A stretch of DNA of 32,096 bases, taken from positions 1-32,096 of the forward strand of contig JALGZR010000037.1 in assembly GCA_025774805.1 (NCBI GenBank). Direction: 5' to 3'. Source of the stretch: a bacterium (GTDB taxonomy: Bacteria; ARS69). The notes below the pieces were generated by a model. The model searched no databases. It worked only from the letters and a program-made list of their open reading frames with translations, and had not been told where the DNA came from. The position numbers and the translations under genes are program-made. Of this stretch, positions 8,301-15,309 are shown piece after piece (the stretch's first letter is position 1; each line of letters starts with the position of its first letter).

Positions 8301-9747
8301 CCAGCTCCTGCGCGCCACCGGAGACCCGGTGATGGTCACGACGCCCACCCACCTCGAGGCCACGCTCTACCAGGGCGAGACGGACACTCAATTCGTGACG
8401 GTGGAGAATCCGGGGTCGCTCAACGACGACTTGATCTTCACCACGCGGGAGGCGCCCAGCACCGGCTGGCTCTCCGTCTCTCCGGCGGCGGACACCGTGG
8501 CGGCGAACGGCACCTCGATCGTCACCGTCGATTTCGACGCGTCCGGTTTGGACCCCGGCGGCTACGGTACCAATATCCTGATCAGCGGCAACGACCCGGC
8601 GAATCCGAGGGATGTCGTCGGTGTTCAGTTGACCGTCCTGGGGGTGCCGCTGATTTCGGTGACGCCCGACTCCCTGCACTTCCGAGTCCAGCCGCTGGCC
8701 TCCGCCGACGACAGCGTGACGATCTCGAATCTCGGTGTCGGGGACCTCGACTACTCGCTCTTCCTGGCGGGAAGCAGCGGTTCGGATCGGACGGAGGTGG
8801 GAAGCGCCGCGTCCTCCTCCTCCGGGTCGAGCCGGTACCGGGGCAACGTCTACCAGGTCGACATCGAGGTGCCGCTGAAGGAGATCGAGCAGTACCTGGC
8901 CATCACGAGCCCGACGTCGCTCGAGTTCTTCGTCTACGAGAACACCGAGGCGACCGGTACCTTCACGAAGATCCACTCCACGACCGTCAGCTCGGGCACG
9001 GGAACCGGCTGGTACGGCTCCGGCCCGATCGAGGTGACGCTCGAGGCCGGAAAATACTACTTCATCGGCGCGGGGTGGCTCGGAAACGCGGATTACTACC
9101 ACAACGGCGCGGCCGTGCCGCTGCCCGCGCCGGTTCCCTTCGGTTCCGTCCTCGGCCCCAGCGGCAGCAACGAGTACCCGCCTCCGGCGAGCAAGCCGAT
9201 CGCCGGCGGGGGAACGATCCTCTGGTATCAGGCTCTCGAGTACGGCGTGCCCGCCGACATCGAGATCCTCTCCCCGACCTCCGGGACGATTCCGCCCTCC
9301 GGGAGCACGGTCGTGAACCTCCGGGCGACGGGAGGTCCCGATCCTGGGCTCTACGACGCCGAGCTCCACATCGTGAGCAATGACCCGACGACCGGGGACT
9401 TCGTCGTTCCGATCACGATTGAGGTGATGACCGGCACGGACGCGCCGGCGGTCGAGGCGCCCCGGCCGAACGCGACCGCGCTCCATCCGGCGGCCCCGAA
9501 CCCGTTCCGCGGCCAGACCGTCGTTCGCTACGACCTGCCGCGGCCGGGCCGGGTCTCCCTCCGGATCTACGACGTGAGCGGTCGACTGATCTCCACGCTC
9601 GTCGACGGCCACGTCGATCCGGGCTATCAATCCGTGATTTGGGACGGACGGGACACGGAAGGAAACCGCGTGTCCGCGGGAGTCTACTTCTCCACCCTCG
9701 CGACGGAAGAGGATGTGATCCGGAGGAAGCTCGTGCTTCTGCGGTGA
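5368..9747 (+). CDS. Large secreted Asp-box/FN3 multidomain protein with C-terminal sorting domain
   Basis: 1459 residues. ATG at 5368 has GGAG seven bases upstream and starts a signal peptide (hydrophobic 18-36, ending VSA); the open frame extends further 5' but only as low-complexity sequence. Order: a sialidase-like beta-propeller region (about 90-500) with six Asp-box motifs such as STDGGNSW and SNDGGSTW; two fibronectin-III-like domains (about 510-605 and 605-700); an alpha/beta-like domain starting ILIWQPADAI (about 705-895); two beta-sandwich repeats (about 985-1090 and 1092-1345) with an inserted beta-rich segment; and a C-terminal FlgD-Ig/type IX-like domain (about 1371-1459, APNPFRGQTVVRYDLP to KLVLLR). 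No catalytic residues of true sialidases can be asserted. It is probably exported and cell-surface or extracellular, with binding or adhesion a guess. It stands alone between the gap and a strong terminator. Confidence 0.88.
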   Translation: MNHRADVHFRRSHTPGFRLLTLAGLMITFAATTVSALDEKSGQEVPDPRWSMIYVVEDAAPAEAGEVIRHSSLVERALRSPADSPDVAVLPSSTVTQSENSVFVDPNNPDIVFVGNNATDWPVTQVYGTGVYWSFDGGATWTGNDQGPGGVGNRGDPAVTISGIDGRWAVGYISNSGGMGVSYSTNQGGSWSHRVISGAGGLDKNHLMVDNVPTSAHYGNLYSSWVNLGGGANADDIEFSRSTDGGNSWSGVTNISDGVSAGSHNQGINIQIGPGGEVYTAWAIYDSWPSDESAMGFNVSTDGGVSWTGEFRFLTNIRGHRNTSLPNTSIRRNSFPSMAVDVSGGPNHGAIYVVWTNIGVPGVNSGDAEIYLVKSTNGGTTWGTPIRVNQDAGTNDQWFPWISCDPVTGQLAVIFLDRREDPANVRARAYMAVSNDGGSTWEDFAVGDVEFIPVPIPGLAGGYMGDYIGMAIHSGRAFPTWSDNRSGNFLCYVSPILVTDPTDPNPPTDVAGFSDYTTPTSVSLSWTDPTTYADGTPLTDFSIDILRDEVFLVNVDQGIESHVDLGLTDGTEYAYTLRTRDDITDSLSVDVVVRVHAGGSPYPAPPSDADCSADSVSATITWTNPTTQSDGTTLDDFAGIRIYRDGNFLVELARTPADTGSADSYVDNPPSGFLYSYEVAAIDSESPVNESDRVSAGTCFVGSVPGILIWQPADAISPSGNELFTALQTLGESAYLTSDLFEFATDLTVHEVVCVCLGIYSNNHVLNVAEGSALDAFVQEGGRLYLEGGDCFNYDSTYNILPIFGLADGPDGSGDLFGVIGQNDLAGFSFVYAGGNAWIDELQPVTSSAILKNDSNSDIVGVFNPSYGAEAGRAIGASFEFGGLVDAGAALPLVDAHDLDYRLRSPGPWEEPLPAGPNALKERERAELDRVLQPVTERVANPGARRDLSAAPRIPGGMGGAAAAARANTKVDLLAAYLQLLRATGDPVMVTTPTHLEATLYQGETDTQFVTVENPGSLNDDLIFTTREAPSTGWLSVSPAADTVAANGTSIVTVDFDASGLDPGGYGTNILISGNDPANPRDVVGVQLTVLGVPLISVTPDSLHFRVQPLASADDSVTISNLGVGDLDYSLFLAGSSGSDRTEVGSAASSSSGSSRYRGNVYQVDIEVPLKEIEQYLAITSPTSLEFFVYENTEATGTFTKIHSTTVSSGTGTGWYGSGPIEVTLEAGKYYFIGAGWLGNADYYHNGAAVPLPAPVPFGSVLGPSGSNEYPPPASKPIAGGGTILWYQALEYGVPADIEILSPTSGTIPPSGSTVVNLRATGGPDPGLYDAELHIVSNDPTTGDFVVPITIEVMTGTDAPAVEAPRPNATALHPAAPNPFRGQTVVRYDLPRPGRVSLRIYDVSGRLISTLVDGHVDPGYQSVIWDGRDTEGNRVSAGVYFSTLATEEDVIRRKLVLLR

Positions 9748-9785
9748 CGCGTGGGAGCGACACGCGGCACCCCGTCCTCGAACGA

Positions 9786-9826
9786 AAGCCCCCCGGTCCC
9801 TCGGACCGGGGGGCTTCTTCTTCCAT
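9786..9826 (+). terminator. Rho-independent terminator after the large secreted protein
   Basis: Perfect 14-bp stem AAGCCCCCCGGTCC / GGACCGGGGGGCTT with loop CTC, followed by a pyrimidine tract CTTCTTCTTCC. It begins 38 bases after the stop codon at 9747. It shows that the gene ends its own transcription unit and that the next pair of genes needs its own promoter. Confidence 0.9.
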
Positions 9827-10009
9827 CTCCTCGGGACCGGCCGTCCGCCGGTATGTCGCATCCCCGTCGTCGCCCGGAGGATGAAGCATGCCGGCCAGAA
9901 GGAAGTGGATCCCCGCGAGCGGTCTGGGCTATCCTCGCCGTTCACGCATCGGAGCAGATTGCACCGTTCGGATCCCCGACCTCTGTTTCCCCTTTGAGGA
10001 GGCCCGATC

Positions 10010-10537
10010 ATGAGGACCATTCTTCGCCGATCCCCGCTCGCGACCCTCGCGATTCCTCTCGCGCTGGTCGCGTTCCCGCTCCCGACCTCGGCCCAGGATC
10101 CGATCGACATCGAATTCGACGATCAAGCGCTCGGAGCGGCCGCCGCGAATGCATACGAGCATCTGGCCACGAGCCTGATCGAGATGCGCGCCGCCGAGGA
10201 CGCGCTCGTCGCCGTGATCCTCACCCATTACAAGGACATGGCAATCGCCTCGATGCGCGCCGGCGAGATGACCAAGGCCGCCATGGCGATTTCGTTCATC
10301 GCCAACGAGGGTGACAAGAAGGTCCAGGCGGTTCGCCAGCGGCTGGAGAAGGCCGGCCACCACCACCACCACCACGCCGACGCCGAGACCGAAGAGGACT
10401 ACATCTTCGTCGACGGCAAGGAGAAGAAGGATCTGCTGTCCGTCGCCGGCAAGGTGGGCAAGGCGAAGGCGGACGAAGCGACCGGTCTGATCTTCATGCT
10501 CGAGACCCTGTTCAAGAACGTCATGAAGCCGGAATAG
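10010..10537 (+). CDS. Small secreted helical protein with a natural His6 tract
   Basis: 175 residues; family not recognised. A signal peptide is clear (RR at 6-7, hydrophobic 8-25, PTSAQ cleavage region near 28), so the mature protein is periplasmic or outside. The mature part looks mostly helical with many Ala, Glu and Lys (about 38-115). It then has six consecutive His (117-122, encoded by six CAC codons), the acidic stretch DAETEEDY, and a Lys-rich helical tail. The His run next to acids suggests metal binding, which is inference. The start has an excellent GAGGAGG seven bases upstream. The ASPIC/UnbV gene begins 6 bases after the stop, so the two are almost certainly one operon. A weak TATCCT at 9930 could be its -10. 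Confidence 0.8.
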   Translation: MRTILRRSPLATLAIPLALVAFPLPTSAQDPIDIEFDDQALGAAAANAYEHLATSLIEMRAAEDALVAVILTHYKDMAIASMRAGEMTKAAMAISFIANEGDKKVQAVRQRLEKAGHHHHHHADAETEEDYIFVDGKEKKDLLSVAGKVGKAKADEATGLIFMLETLFKNVMKPE

Positions 10538-10543
10538 AGCCCC

Positions 10544-12217
10544 TTGCGGCGAATCACCACGCTTCTTCTGACGGGGGCGGTTCTCGCGGCGACGAGAACC
10601 GCCCCCGCTGACGATGGCTCCCTCCGCTTCGTGGACGCGGCGGCCGAGGCGGGGATCTCCACCGTGACCTGGGCGGGCGGCGAGATCAAGGACCACCTGC
10701 TCGAGTCGACCGGAACCGGCGCCGCCTTCTTCGACTTCGACCGCGACGGCCGGCTCGACGTCTACCTCGTGAACTCCTGGGCGCTCGACGAGGAGCCGTC
10801 CCGGGTCCGGATCCGGGGACGCAACGCCCTCTACCGGAATCTCGGGAACGGGCGCTTCGAGAACGTGGCCGACCTGACGGGCGTGGGAGACGACGGCTGG
10901 GGCTGCGGGGTCTGCGCGGCCGACTACGACGACGACGGGTGGGTGGATCTCTACGTCACGAACTACGGTCCGAATCGCCTCTACCGAAACCTCGGCGGCG
11001 AGCGATTCGAGGACGTCACGGAGCGCGCCGGCGTGGGCGACGCCGGGTGGGGTGCGAGCTGCTCCTTCTTCGACGCCGAGGGGGACGGTGACCTCGATCT
11101 CTACCTGGCGAACTACGTCGAGGGCGACCTCGACGACGTTCTGACCGCGCGACGCTCGACGACCTGGCAGGAGAAGGCGAAGGTCATGGCCGGACCCTTC
11201 GGCATGCGCGGCGATCGGGACCGTTTCTGGCTCAACGAGGGGGAGGGACGGTTCCGGTTGGCTTCGGAGGAGGCGGGTCTGACCGACGAGGCGGAGAGTT
11301 ACGGCCTGGGCGTTCTCGCGTCGGACCTGGACCTCGACGGGGACGTCGACATCTACGTGGCGAACGACAGCAACCCGAACTTCCTCTTCCAGAATCTCGG
11401 AGACGGCACGTTCGAGGATATCGGCGGCTGGTGCGGGGCCGGCTACAGCGCCGACGGCGCGGCCCAGGCCGGCATGGGCGTCGATGCGGCCGACTTCGAC
11501 GGGGACGGCCGGCCCGACATCCTCGTCACGAACTTCGCCCGTGATCACTGCACGCTCTACCGCAACGAGGGGGACCTCTTCTTCCTCGACGTCACACGCG
11601 AGTGGGGGCTCCACCGCTTCACGTACGAGAACCTGAGCTGGGGGTGCGCGTTTTTCGATCCCGATCTGGACGCGGACCTCGACGTCGTGATCGTGAACGG
11701 GCACATCTATCCCCAGGTCGATCACCACCCCGAGATCGACGAGACGTACCGCCAGCGGATCACGCTGCTCCGGCGCGACGGCGACGCTCTCGAGGACGTC
11801 CGGGGCCGGGCCGGCCCCGGCCTCGAGCAGCCGATCTCCGCGCGAGGTCTCGCAGTCGGCGACTACGACGACGACGGGGACCCCGATCTGTTCGTGACCG
11901 GCATGGACTGCGCGCCCCTTCTGCTCCGCAACGACTCCGAGAGAAGAGGGCACTGGCTCAAGGTGAGGCTCCTGAGCGAGCGGGGCGCGCCGGTACCGAA
12001 CGCGAGGGCGCGGGTGGTGACGGGGGACCGCACGCAGCTCGGAGAGATCCGCTGTGGCTCGACCTACCAGTCCCAGAACTCCGCCGATCTCCTCTTCGGT
12101 CTGGGGGTGCACGACCGGGTCGACACCCTCGAGGTGCAATGGCCCGACGGAAGCGTGGTCGTTCGCACCGACGTTCCGGGCGACCGGCTGACGACGCTGT
12201 CGGCGGGGGAATCGTAG
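10544..12217 (+). CDS. Secreted FG-GAP/VCBS repeat protein with ASPIC/UnbV C-terminal domain
   Basis: 557 residues starting with TTG, 6 bases after the previous gene. A short signal peptide (LLLTGAVLAATRTAPA) is followed by at least seven FG-GAP/VCBS repeats. Their Ca-binding loops read like FDFDRDGRLDVYLVN, DYDDDGWVDLYVTN, DLDLDGDVDIYVAN and DFDGDGRPDILVTN, which is a beta-propeller of the integrin-alpha type. The C-terminal 90 residues (from about 468, GHWLKVRLL to the end) form an ASPIC/UnbV domain with GSTYQSQNS and VQWPDGS. Such proteins are exported and common in marine and soil bacteria with large secretomes; a precise role is not known. It lacks the FlgD-type sorting domain found on four other proteins here. 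No clear terminator follows. Confidence 0.88.
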   Translation: MRRITTLLLTGAVLAATRTAPADDGSLRFVDAAAEAGISTVTWAGGEIKDHLLESTGTGAAFFDFDRDGRLDVYLVNSWALDEEPSRVRIRGRNALYRNLGNGRFENVADLTGVGDDGWGCGVCAADYDDDGWVDLYVTNYGPNRLYRNLGGERFEDVTERAGVGDAGWGASCSFFDAEGDGDLDLYLANYVEGDLDDVLTARRSTTWQEKAKVMAGPFGMRGDRDRFWLNEGEGRFRLASEEAGLTDEAESYGLGVLASDLDLDGDVDIYVANDSNPNFLFQNLGDGTFEDIGGWCGAGYSADGAAQAGMGVDAADFDGDGRPDILVTNFARDHCTLYRNEGDLFFLDVTREWGLHRFTYENLSWGCAFFDPDLDADLDVVIVNGHIYPQVDHHPEIDETYRQRITLLRRDGDALEDVRGRAGPGLEQPISARGLAVGDYDDDGDPDLFVTGMDCAPLLLRNDSERRGHWLKVRLLSERGAPVPNARARVVTGDRTQLGEIRCGSTYQSQNSADLLFGLGVHDRVDTLEVQWPDGSVVVRTDVPGDRLTTLSAGES

Positions 12218-12290
12218 GACGCGGGGAGCGGGATCGGAGCGGGATGCCGGAGAAGGTGGCGGGTGGACCGTACCCGGTTCGCACGCGAGA

Positions 12291-12316
12291 GCCCTCCGAT
12301 CGCGAGATCGGAGGGC
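12291..12316 (-). terminator. Hairpin downstream of tRNA-Asp, possible terminator
   Basis: Perfect 11-bp stem GCCCTCCGATC / GATCGGAGGGC with loop GCGA. It lies 11 bases beyond the encoded CCA of the minus-strand tRNA and 73 bases after the plus-strand ASPIC/UnbV gene, so it could end either transcript. No clear T-run follows on either strand, which lowers confidence. Confidence 0.5.
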
Positions 12317-12327
12317 CTCACGAGGAC

Positions 12328-12404
12328 TGGCGGGGCCGACGAGACTCGAACTCGCGACCTCCGGCGTGACAGGCCGGCGTTCTGACCAACTGAACTACGA
12401 CCCC
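12328..12404 (-). tRNA. tRNA-Asp (anticodon GTC)
   Basis: Read on the minus strand it forms a full cloverleaf. The 5' acceptor arm GGGGTCG pairs with CGGCCCC, and the D arm contains AGTTGGT. The anticodon stem CCGGC/GCCGG encloses CTGTCAC (anticodon GTC), and the T loop is TTCGAGT. A discriminator G and an encoded CCA complete the 77 bases. Downstream is a stable hairpin and upstream a plausible promoter; no other tRNA is nearby. Confidence 0.96.
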
Positions 12405-12462
12405 GCAAACAGGTCCGGCACACGTGCCGGGCGAGCTCGAAAGAGCCCGCCAAAGCCCAAGG

Positions 12463-12491
12463 AGAATAGCACCGCCCCGCCGGACCGGCAA
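12463..12491 (-). promoter_or_regulatory. Sigma70-type promoter for tRNA-Asp
   Basis: On the minus strand TTGCCG (12491-12486), a 17-base spacer and TATTCT (12468-12463), 4 of 6 matches in each box. The predicted start near 12456 would give a leader of about 50 bases before the tRNA, which includes the palindrome CCGGCACACGTGCCGG (12415-12430). Confidence 0.5.
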
Positions 12492-12540
12492 GGGGCGCGG
12501 GCACCCCGCGTCTCCACGACGACGTCGGGGCGGCTCGGCG

Positions 12541-12575
12541 GTGCCGCCGCCATTGCGAGTGAGATGGGCGGGCTA
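12541..12575 (-). repeat. Dispersed repeat copy D, overlapping the spoIID-like stop codon
   Basis: On the minus strand it begins TAGCCCGCCCATCTCAC, against the consensus TAGCCCGCATATCTCACC; the later part (GCGGCGGC) is diverged. The first TAG is the stop codon of the SpoIID-like gene. Confidence 0.6.
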
Positions 12576-13922
12576 AGCCCCCCCACCCCTCCCCGGCGGA
12601 AGATCGCTCCCCCGGATCGGGCGGAGCTTCGTCTTGGGGTAGTAGGCCCTCAGGATCTCACGAAAGCCCTGCCCGTCCCGGGCCCGGCCGATTGCTCCCA
12701 CCTGGCACATCCCGACCCCGTGTCCGTTGCCACGCCCCTCCGCCACGACCCGGACCAGCCGTCCCCCCCGCCGCTCGACGTCCAGATCGATCCAGACGCT
12801 GCGGAGAATCCCGCCGTCCGATCGCCGAAGGATCCAGCGGTTTCGATCGCCGGGGACGCTCCAGGTGCCGGCCTTCGTCCGGTACTCGATCCGGGACGCC
12901 CGGCCCGACGGTCCCCGGTCTCGAATCCGCACGTCGACGAGCTCTCCCTTCACGCTGCCGGGCGGGAGTTCGAGCTGGGCCGGGGCGTGCTCGCGGAAGA
13001 GCGCCCCGAGCCGGTCGCCGCTCCAGCTCTCCCGCCACTCGAAGTGGGGGGAGGCGCGGCACCACTCCCGTCCCCGCGGGCCGTCGGGCCCTCCCCGCAG
13101 CGCGGGATGCACCGTCCGGTGCGGCCACACCGCGGCGATGTCGCTCCGCCGGCCGCCGCAGGTCGAGGAGTAGAACGTCTCGATCGGCCCGTTCCCGTCG
13201 ACGAGCACGAGGCCGCGTGTCTCCCGGATCGCCTCGTCGGCGACCGCATTCTCCCCGTCGATCCCGTCGTAGGCCTGATCCTGGACGCTCGCGTACAGAT
13301 CGAACGGCAGGGAGCCGTACTGCCCCAGCTTGCGCAGCGTGTAGGTGCGGGCCGCCACGGCCTGGGCCGCCACCGCCTCCCGCTCGGCCGCCGGCCTCGG
13401 TCCGATCTCACGCGGTACGACGCCCCGCAAGTAGTCCTCGAGCGCGAGCGCGTTCACGACGAACAGCGAATCGCTCCGCGCGGACGCCAGAAGCCGTCCG
13501 CGGACGCGCTGTTTCCCCACCTGCAGGGGGGCGGAGCCGGCGCGGAGCACGCTCCAGGGACCGGGCCCTTCGGCGAGGGATCCCGTCCCTCCCCCCTCGA
13601 ACCGGACGTCCGAGCCGCCTCCCTCGGCGGACAGGGCGAGCGTCATCCCTCCGGGAACCTCGAGAAGCGAGCCGTCCGGCCCCTCGATCACGAGCCCATC
13701 GGAGCTGGAGACCCGGACCGTGCCCCGCTCCCAGTGAAGACCGATCCGCACCTCGACGCTCCCGCCGAACGGGCGCTCGTCGCGTGGGGGCGGAGGGGGC
13801 GCGTCGATGCGACGGGGGTCGCCGTCGGCCCGGTGCCGGGGAGGTCCGCTTCCGCAGCCGAACGCCGCCGGCGCGCACGCCGCCACGAGCGCGAGACGGA
13901 GGAGGAGCCGCCTAGCCCGCAT
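12573..13922 (-). CDS. SpoIID/LytB-domain lipoprotein (peptidoglycan lytic enzyme)
   Basis: 449 residues. Residues 5-22 form a signal sequence ending in AFGC (C23), a plausible lipobox, then a Pro/Arg-rich linker. A beta-rich N-terminal region (about 52-150) precedes the SpoIID core. The core is seen as NALALEDYLRGVVPREIG (E172 corresponds to the family's catalytic Glu), AAQAVAARTYTL and SSTCGGRRSD. The C-terminal GNGHGVGMCQVGAIG block is also typical of SpoIID/LytB. Family members cleave glycan strands, some as lytic transglycosylases that act on denuded peptidoglycan. The ATG at 13922 lies inside repeat copy E and the TAG stop inside copy D, so both gene ends are embedded in the repeat family. 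It lies 208 bases downstream of anmK on the same strand, so a link with anhydro-sugar recycling is likely but inferred. Confidence 0.88.
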   Translation of the reverse strand: MRARRLLLRLALVAACAPAAFGCGSGPPRHRADGDPRRIDAPPPPPRDERPFGGSVEVRIGLHWERGTVRVSSSDGLVIEGPDGSLLEVPGGMTLALSAEGGGSDVRFEGGGTGSLAEGPGPWSVLRAGSAPLQVGKQRVRGRLLASARSDSLFVVNALALEDYLRGVVPREIGPRPAAEREAVAAQAVAARTYTLRKLGQYGSLPFDLYASVQDQAYDGIDGENAVADEAIRETRGLVLVDGNGPIETFYSSTCGGRRSDIAAVWPHRTVHPALRGGPDGPRGREWCRASPHFEWRESWSGDRLGALFREHAPAQLELPPGSVKGELVDVRIRDRGPSGRASRIEYRTKAGTWSVPGDRNRWILRRSDGGILRSVWIDLDVERRGGRLVRVVAEGRGNGHGVGMCQVGAIGRARDGQGFREILRAYYPKTKLRPIRGSDLPPGRGGGA

Positions 13923-13936
13923 ATCTCACCAGCCTC
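13913..13936 (+). repeat. Dispersed repeat copy E (left arm of 24-bp inverted pair)
   Basis: The 24 bases starting TAGCCCGCATATCTCACC on the plus strand are the exact reverse complement of 14069-14092. The start codon of the SpoIID-like gene (13922-13920, minus) lies inside this copy. The GAGG and GGTGAG that precede the ATG on the minus strand also come from the repeat, so it supplies the ribosome binding site. Confidence 0.75.
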
Positions 13937-14040
13937 GTCGTGAGGCTGCGGATAGTCGTGTCTGGCGAGGAGATGGGGGGCGTTCGCCCGAGGCGGGGCC
14001 GTAGCCCCGTCGCAGGGCGGAAGCGCCGCAACGACGAGGC

Positions 14041-14092
14041 CAGGCGCGGCTTTGCCGCGGCCGCAGCAGAGGCTGGTGAGATATGCGGGCTA
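14041..14092 (-). repeat. Dispersed repeat copy B (right arm of inverted pair)
   Basis: The fullest copy: on the minus strand TAGCCCGCATATCTCACC, then CTCTGCTGCGGCCGCGGC and AAAGCCGCGCC. It lies 39 bases past the anmK stop in sense orientation. Together with copy E it bounds a 180-base block (13913-14092) packed with small hairpins, such as GGGCGTTCGCCC near 13979 and GGGGCCGTAGCCCC near 13995. Confidence 0.75.
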
Positions 14093-14130
14093 AAGCCCTC
14101 TCGCGGGGAACGGGTCCGCCCGGGCACGGA

Positions 14131-15309
14131 CTACCCGGTGGGCGACGGGGTGATGTGTCCGAGCACCACCGCCTGCCCGGCCCCGGTCGCGCCGGGCACG
14201 TTGCCGGGCCGGCCACAGGCCGACTCGCGCGCGAGGAGAGCGATGGCGATCGCCTCCTTCGCGTCCGGCGAGAAGCCGGTCGTCTCCAGAGAGACGACGT
14301 CGATCTCGGCGAGCTCCTCGGTAATCCGCCGCATCAGGGTCTTGTTGTGCACGCCCCCTCCCGACACGAGGACTTCGCGGATCCGGACTCTCGGCTGGAC
14401 GTAGGCCCGGATCGACTCGGTGATCGAGAGGGCCGTGAACTCCGTCAGCGTCGCCACGAGGTCCTCGAGACGGTCCCTCGATCCGGCCCACTCTCCGAGC
14501 GTCAAGGAGACGAACCCCGCGCCGAACACCTCGCGCCCCGTCGACTTCGGAGGCGGCTCGTAGAAGTACGGATGCTCGAGGAAGCCCTCGAGGAGCTCCT
14601 CGTCCACGGTTCCCGCCGCGGCGAGCTTGCCTCCCTCGTCGCGGTGGAGCTCACCCCACGTCGCGTGGCGCACGAACTCGTCGATCAGCACGTTTCCGGG
14701 ACCGGTGTCGAACGCGAAGACGCCCTCGTGCCCGTGACCCGGCGGCAGCACGGTGACGTTCGCGATCCCCCCGACGTTGAGAAGGACGCGCGATCGCTCG
14801 GGGGACCGGAACAGGGCGGCATCCAGGAGCGGCACGAGGGGAGCGCCCTGGCCGCCGGCGGCCTGATCCGCGCGGCGGAAGTCGGAGACGACGGGCGCGC
14901 CGATCCTCGCGGCGATGCGCGTCGGCTCCCCGATCTGCCATGTCTCCCCCGCCTCCGGATCGTGATGGATCGTCTGTCCGTGCGATCCGACGAGGTCGAC
15001 CGCCGACGGCTCGAGGCTCGCGGCCTCGACGACGCGGGCCGCCGCCTCCCCGAAGGCCTCCCCCACCTTGTGGTCGAGGCGGCAGATCTCTCGGGGGGCG
15101 CGCGGCTCCCCCGCCGCCACGGCGAGGATCTCGCGACGGAGGACGTCCGTCCACGGAACCGTGAGAAACGCCTGCTGCCGGACGCGGGGGGCGTCGGGCG
15201 GCCCCGTGATCTCCGCGAGGACCGCATCGATGCCGTCCACCGAGGTCCCCGAGATCAGGCCCACGACGAGAAGGGACTCTCGGGCGGCGAGGTCGTCGAG
15301 GCGGTTCAC
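14131..15309 (-). CDS. anmK: Anhydro-N-acetylmuramic acid kinase
   Basis: 392 residues. AnmK uses ATP and water to turn 1,6-anhydroMurNAc into MurNAc-6-phosphate in the cytoplasm. Visible family marks are GLISGTSVDGID (17-28, phosphate-binding), SHGQTIHH, NVGGIANVT, FDTGPGNVLID (D201, equivalent to the catalytic Asp) and VSGGGVHNKTLM near the C-terminus. The GTG start at 15309 overlaps the symporter stop as GTGA and has GGGGGAGGGAAG upstream; the much longer open frame on this strand is an accident of the symporter region. Its product is the substrate of MurQ, encoded two genes upstream in the same operon. Length and motifs look intact, so the enzyme is probably functional. Confidence 0.94.
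   Translation of the reverse strand: MNRLDDLAARESLLVVGLISGTSVDGIDAVLAEITGPPDAPRVRQQAFLTVPWTDVLRREILAVAAGEPRAPREICRLDHKVGEAFGEAAARVVEAASLEPSAVDLVGSHGQTIHHDPEAGETWQIGEPTRIAARIGAPVVSDFRRADQAAGGQGAPLVPLLDAALFRSPERSRVLLNVGGIANVTVLPPGHGHEGVFAFDTGPGNVLIDEFVRHATWGELHRDEGGKLAAAGTVDEELLEGFLEHPYFYEPPPKSTGREVFGAGFVSLTLGEWAGSRDRLEDLVATLTEFTALSITESIRAYVQPRVRIREVLVSGGGVHNKTLMRRITEELAEIDVVSLETTGFSPDAKEAIAIALLARESACGRPGNVPGATGAGQAVVLGHITPSPTG

Noticed and set aside
10358-10380. His6 coding run as a vector or cloning artefact
   Set aside because: It is internal to an otherwise natural gene with its own signal peptide and flanking helices, with no vector-like linker or tag context.
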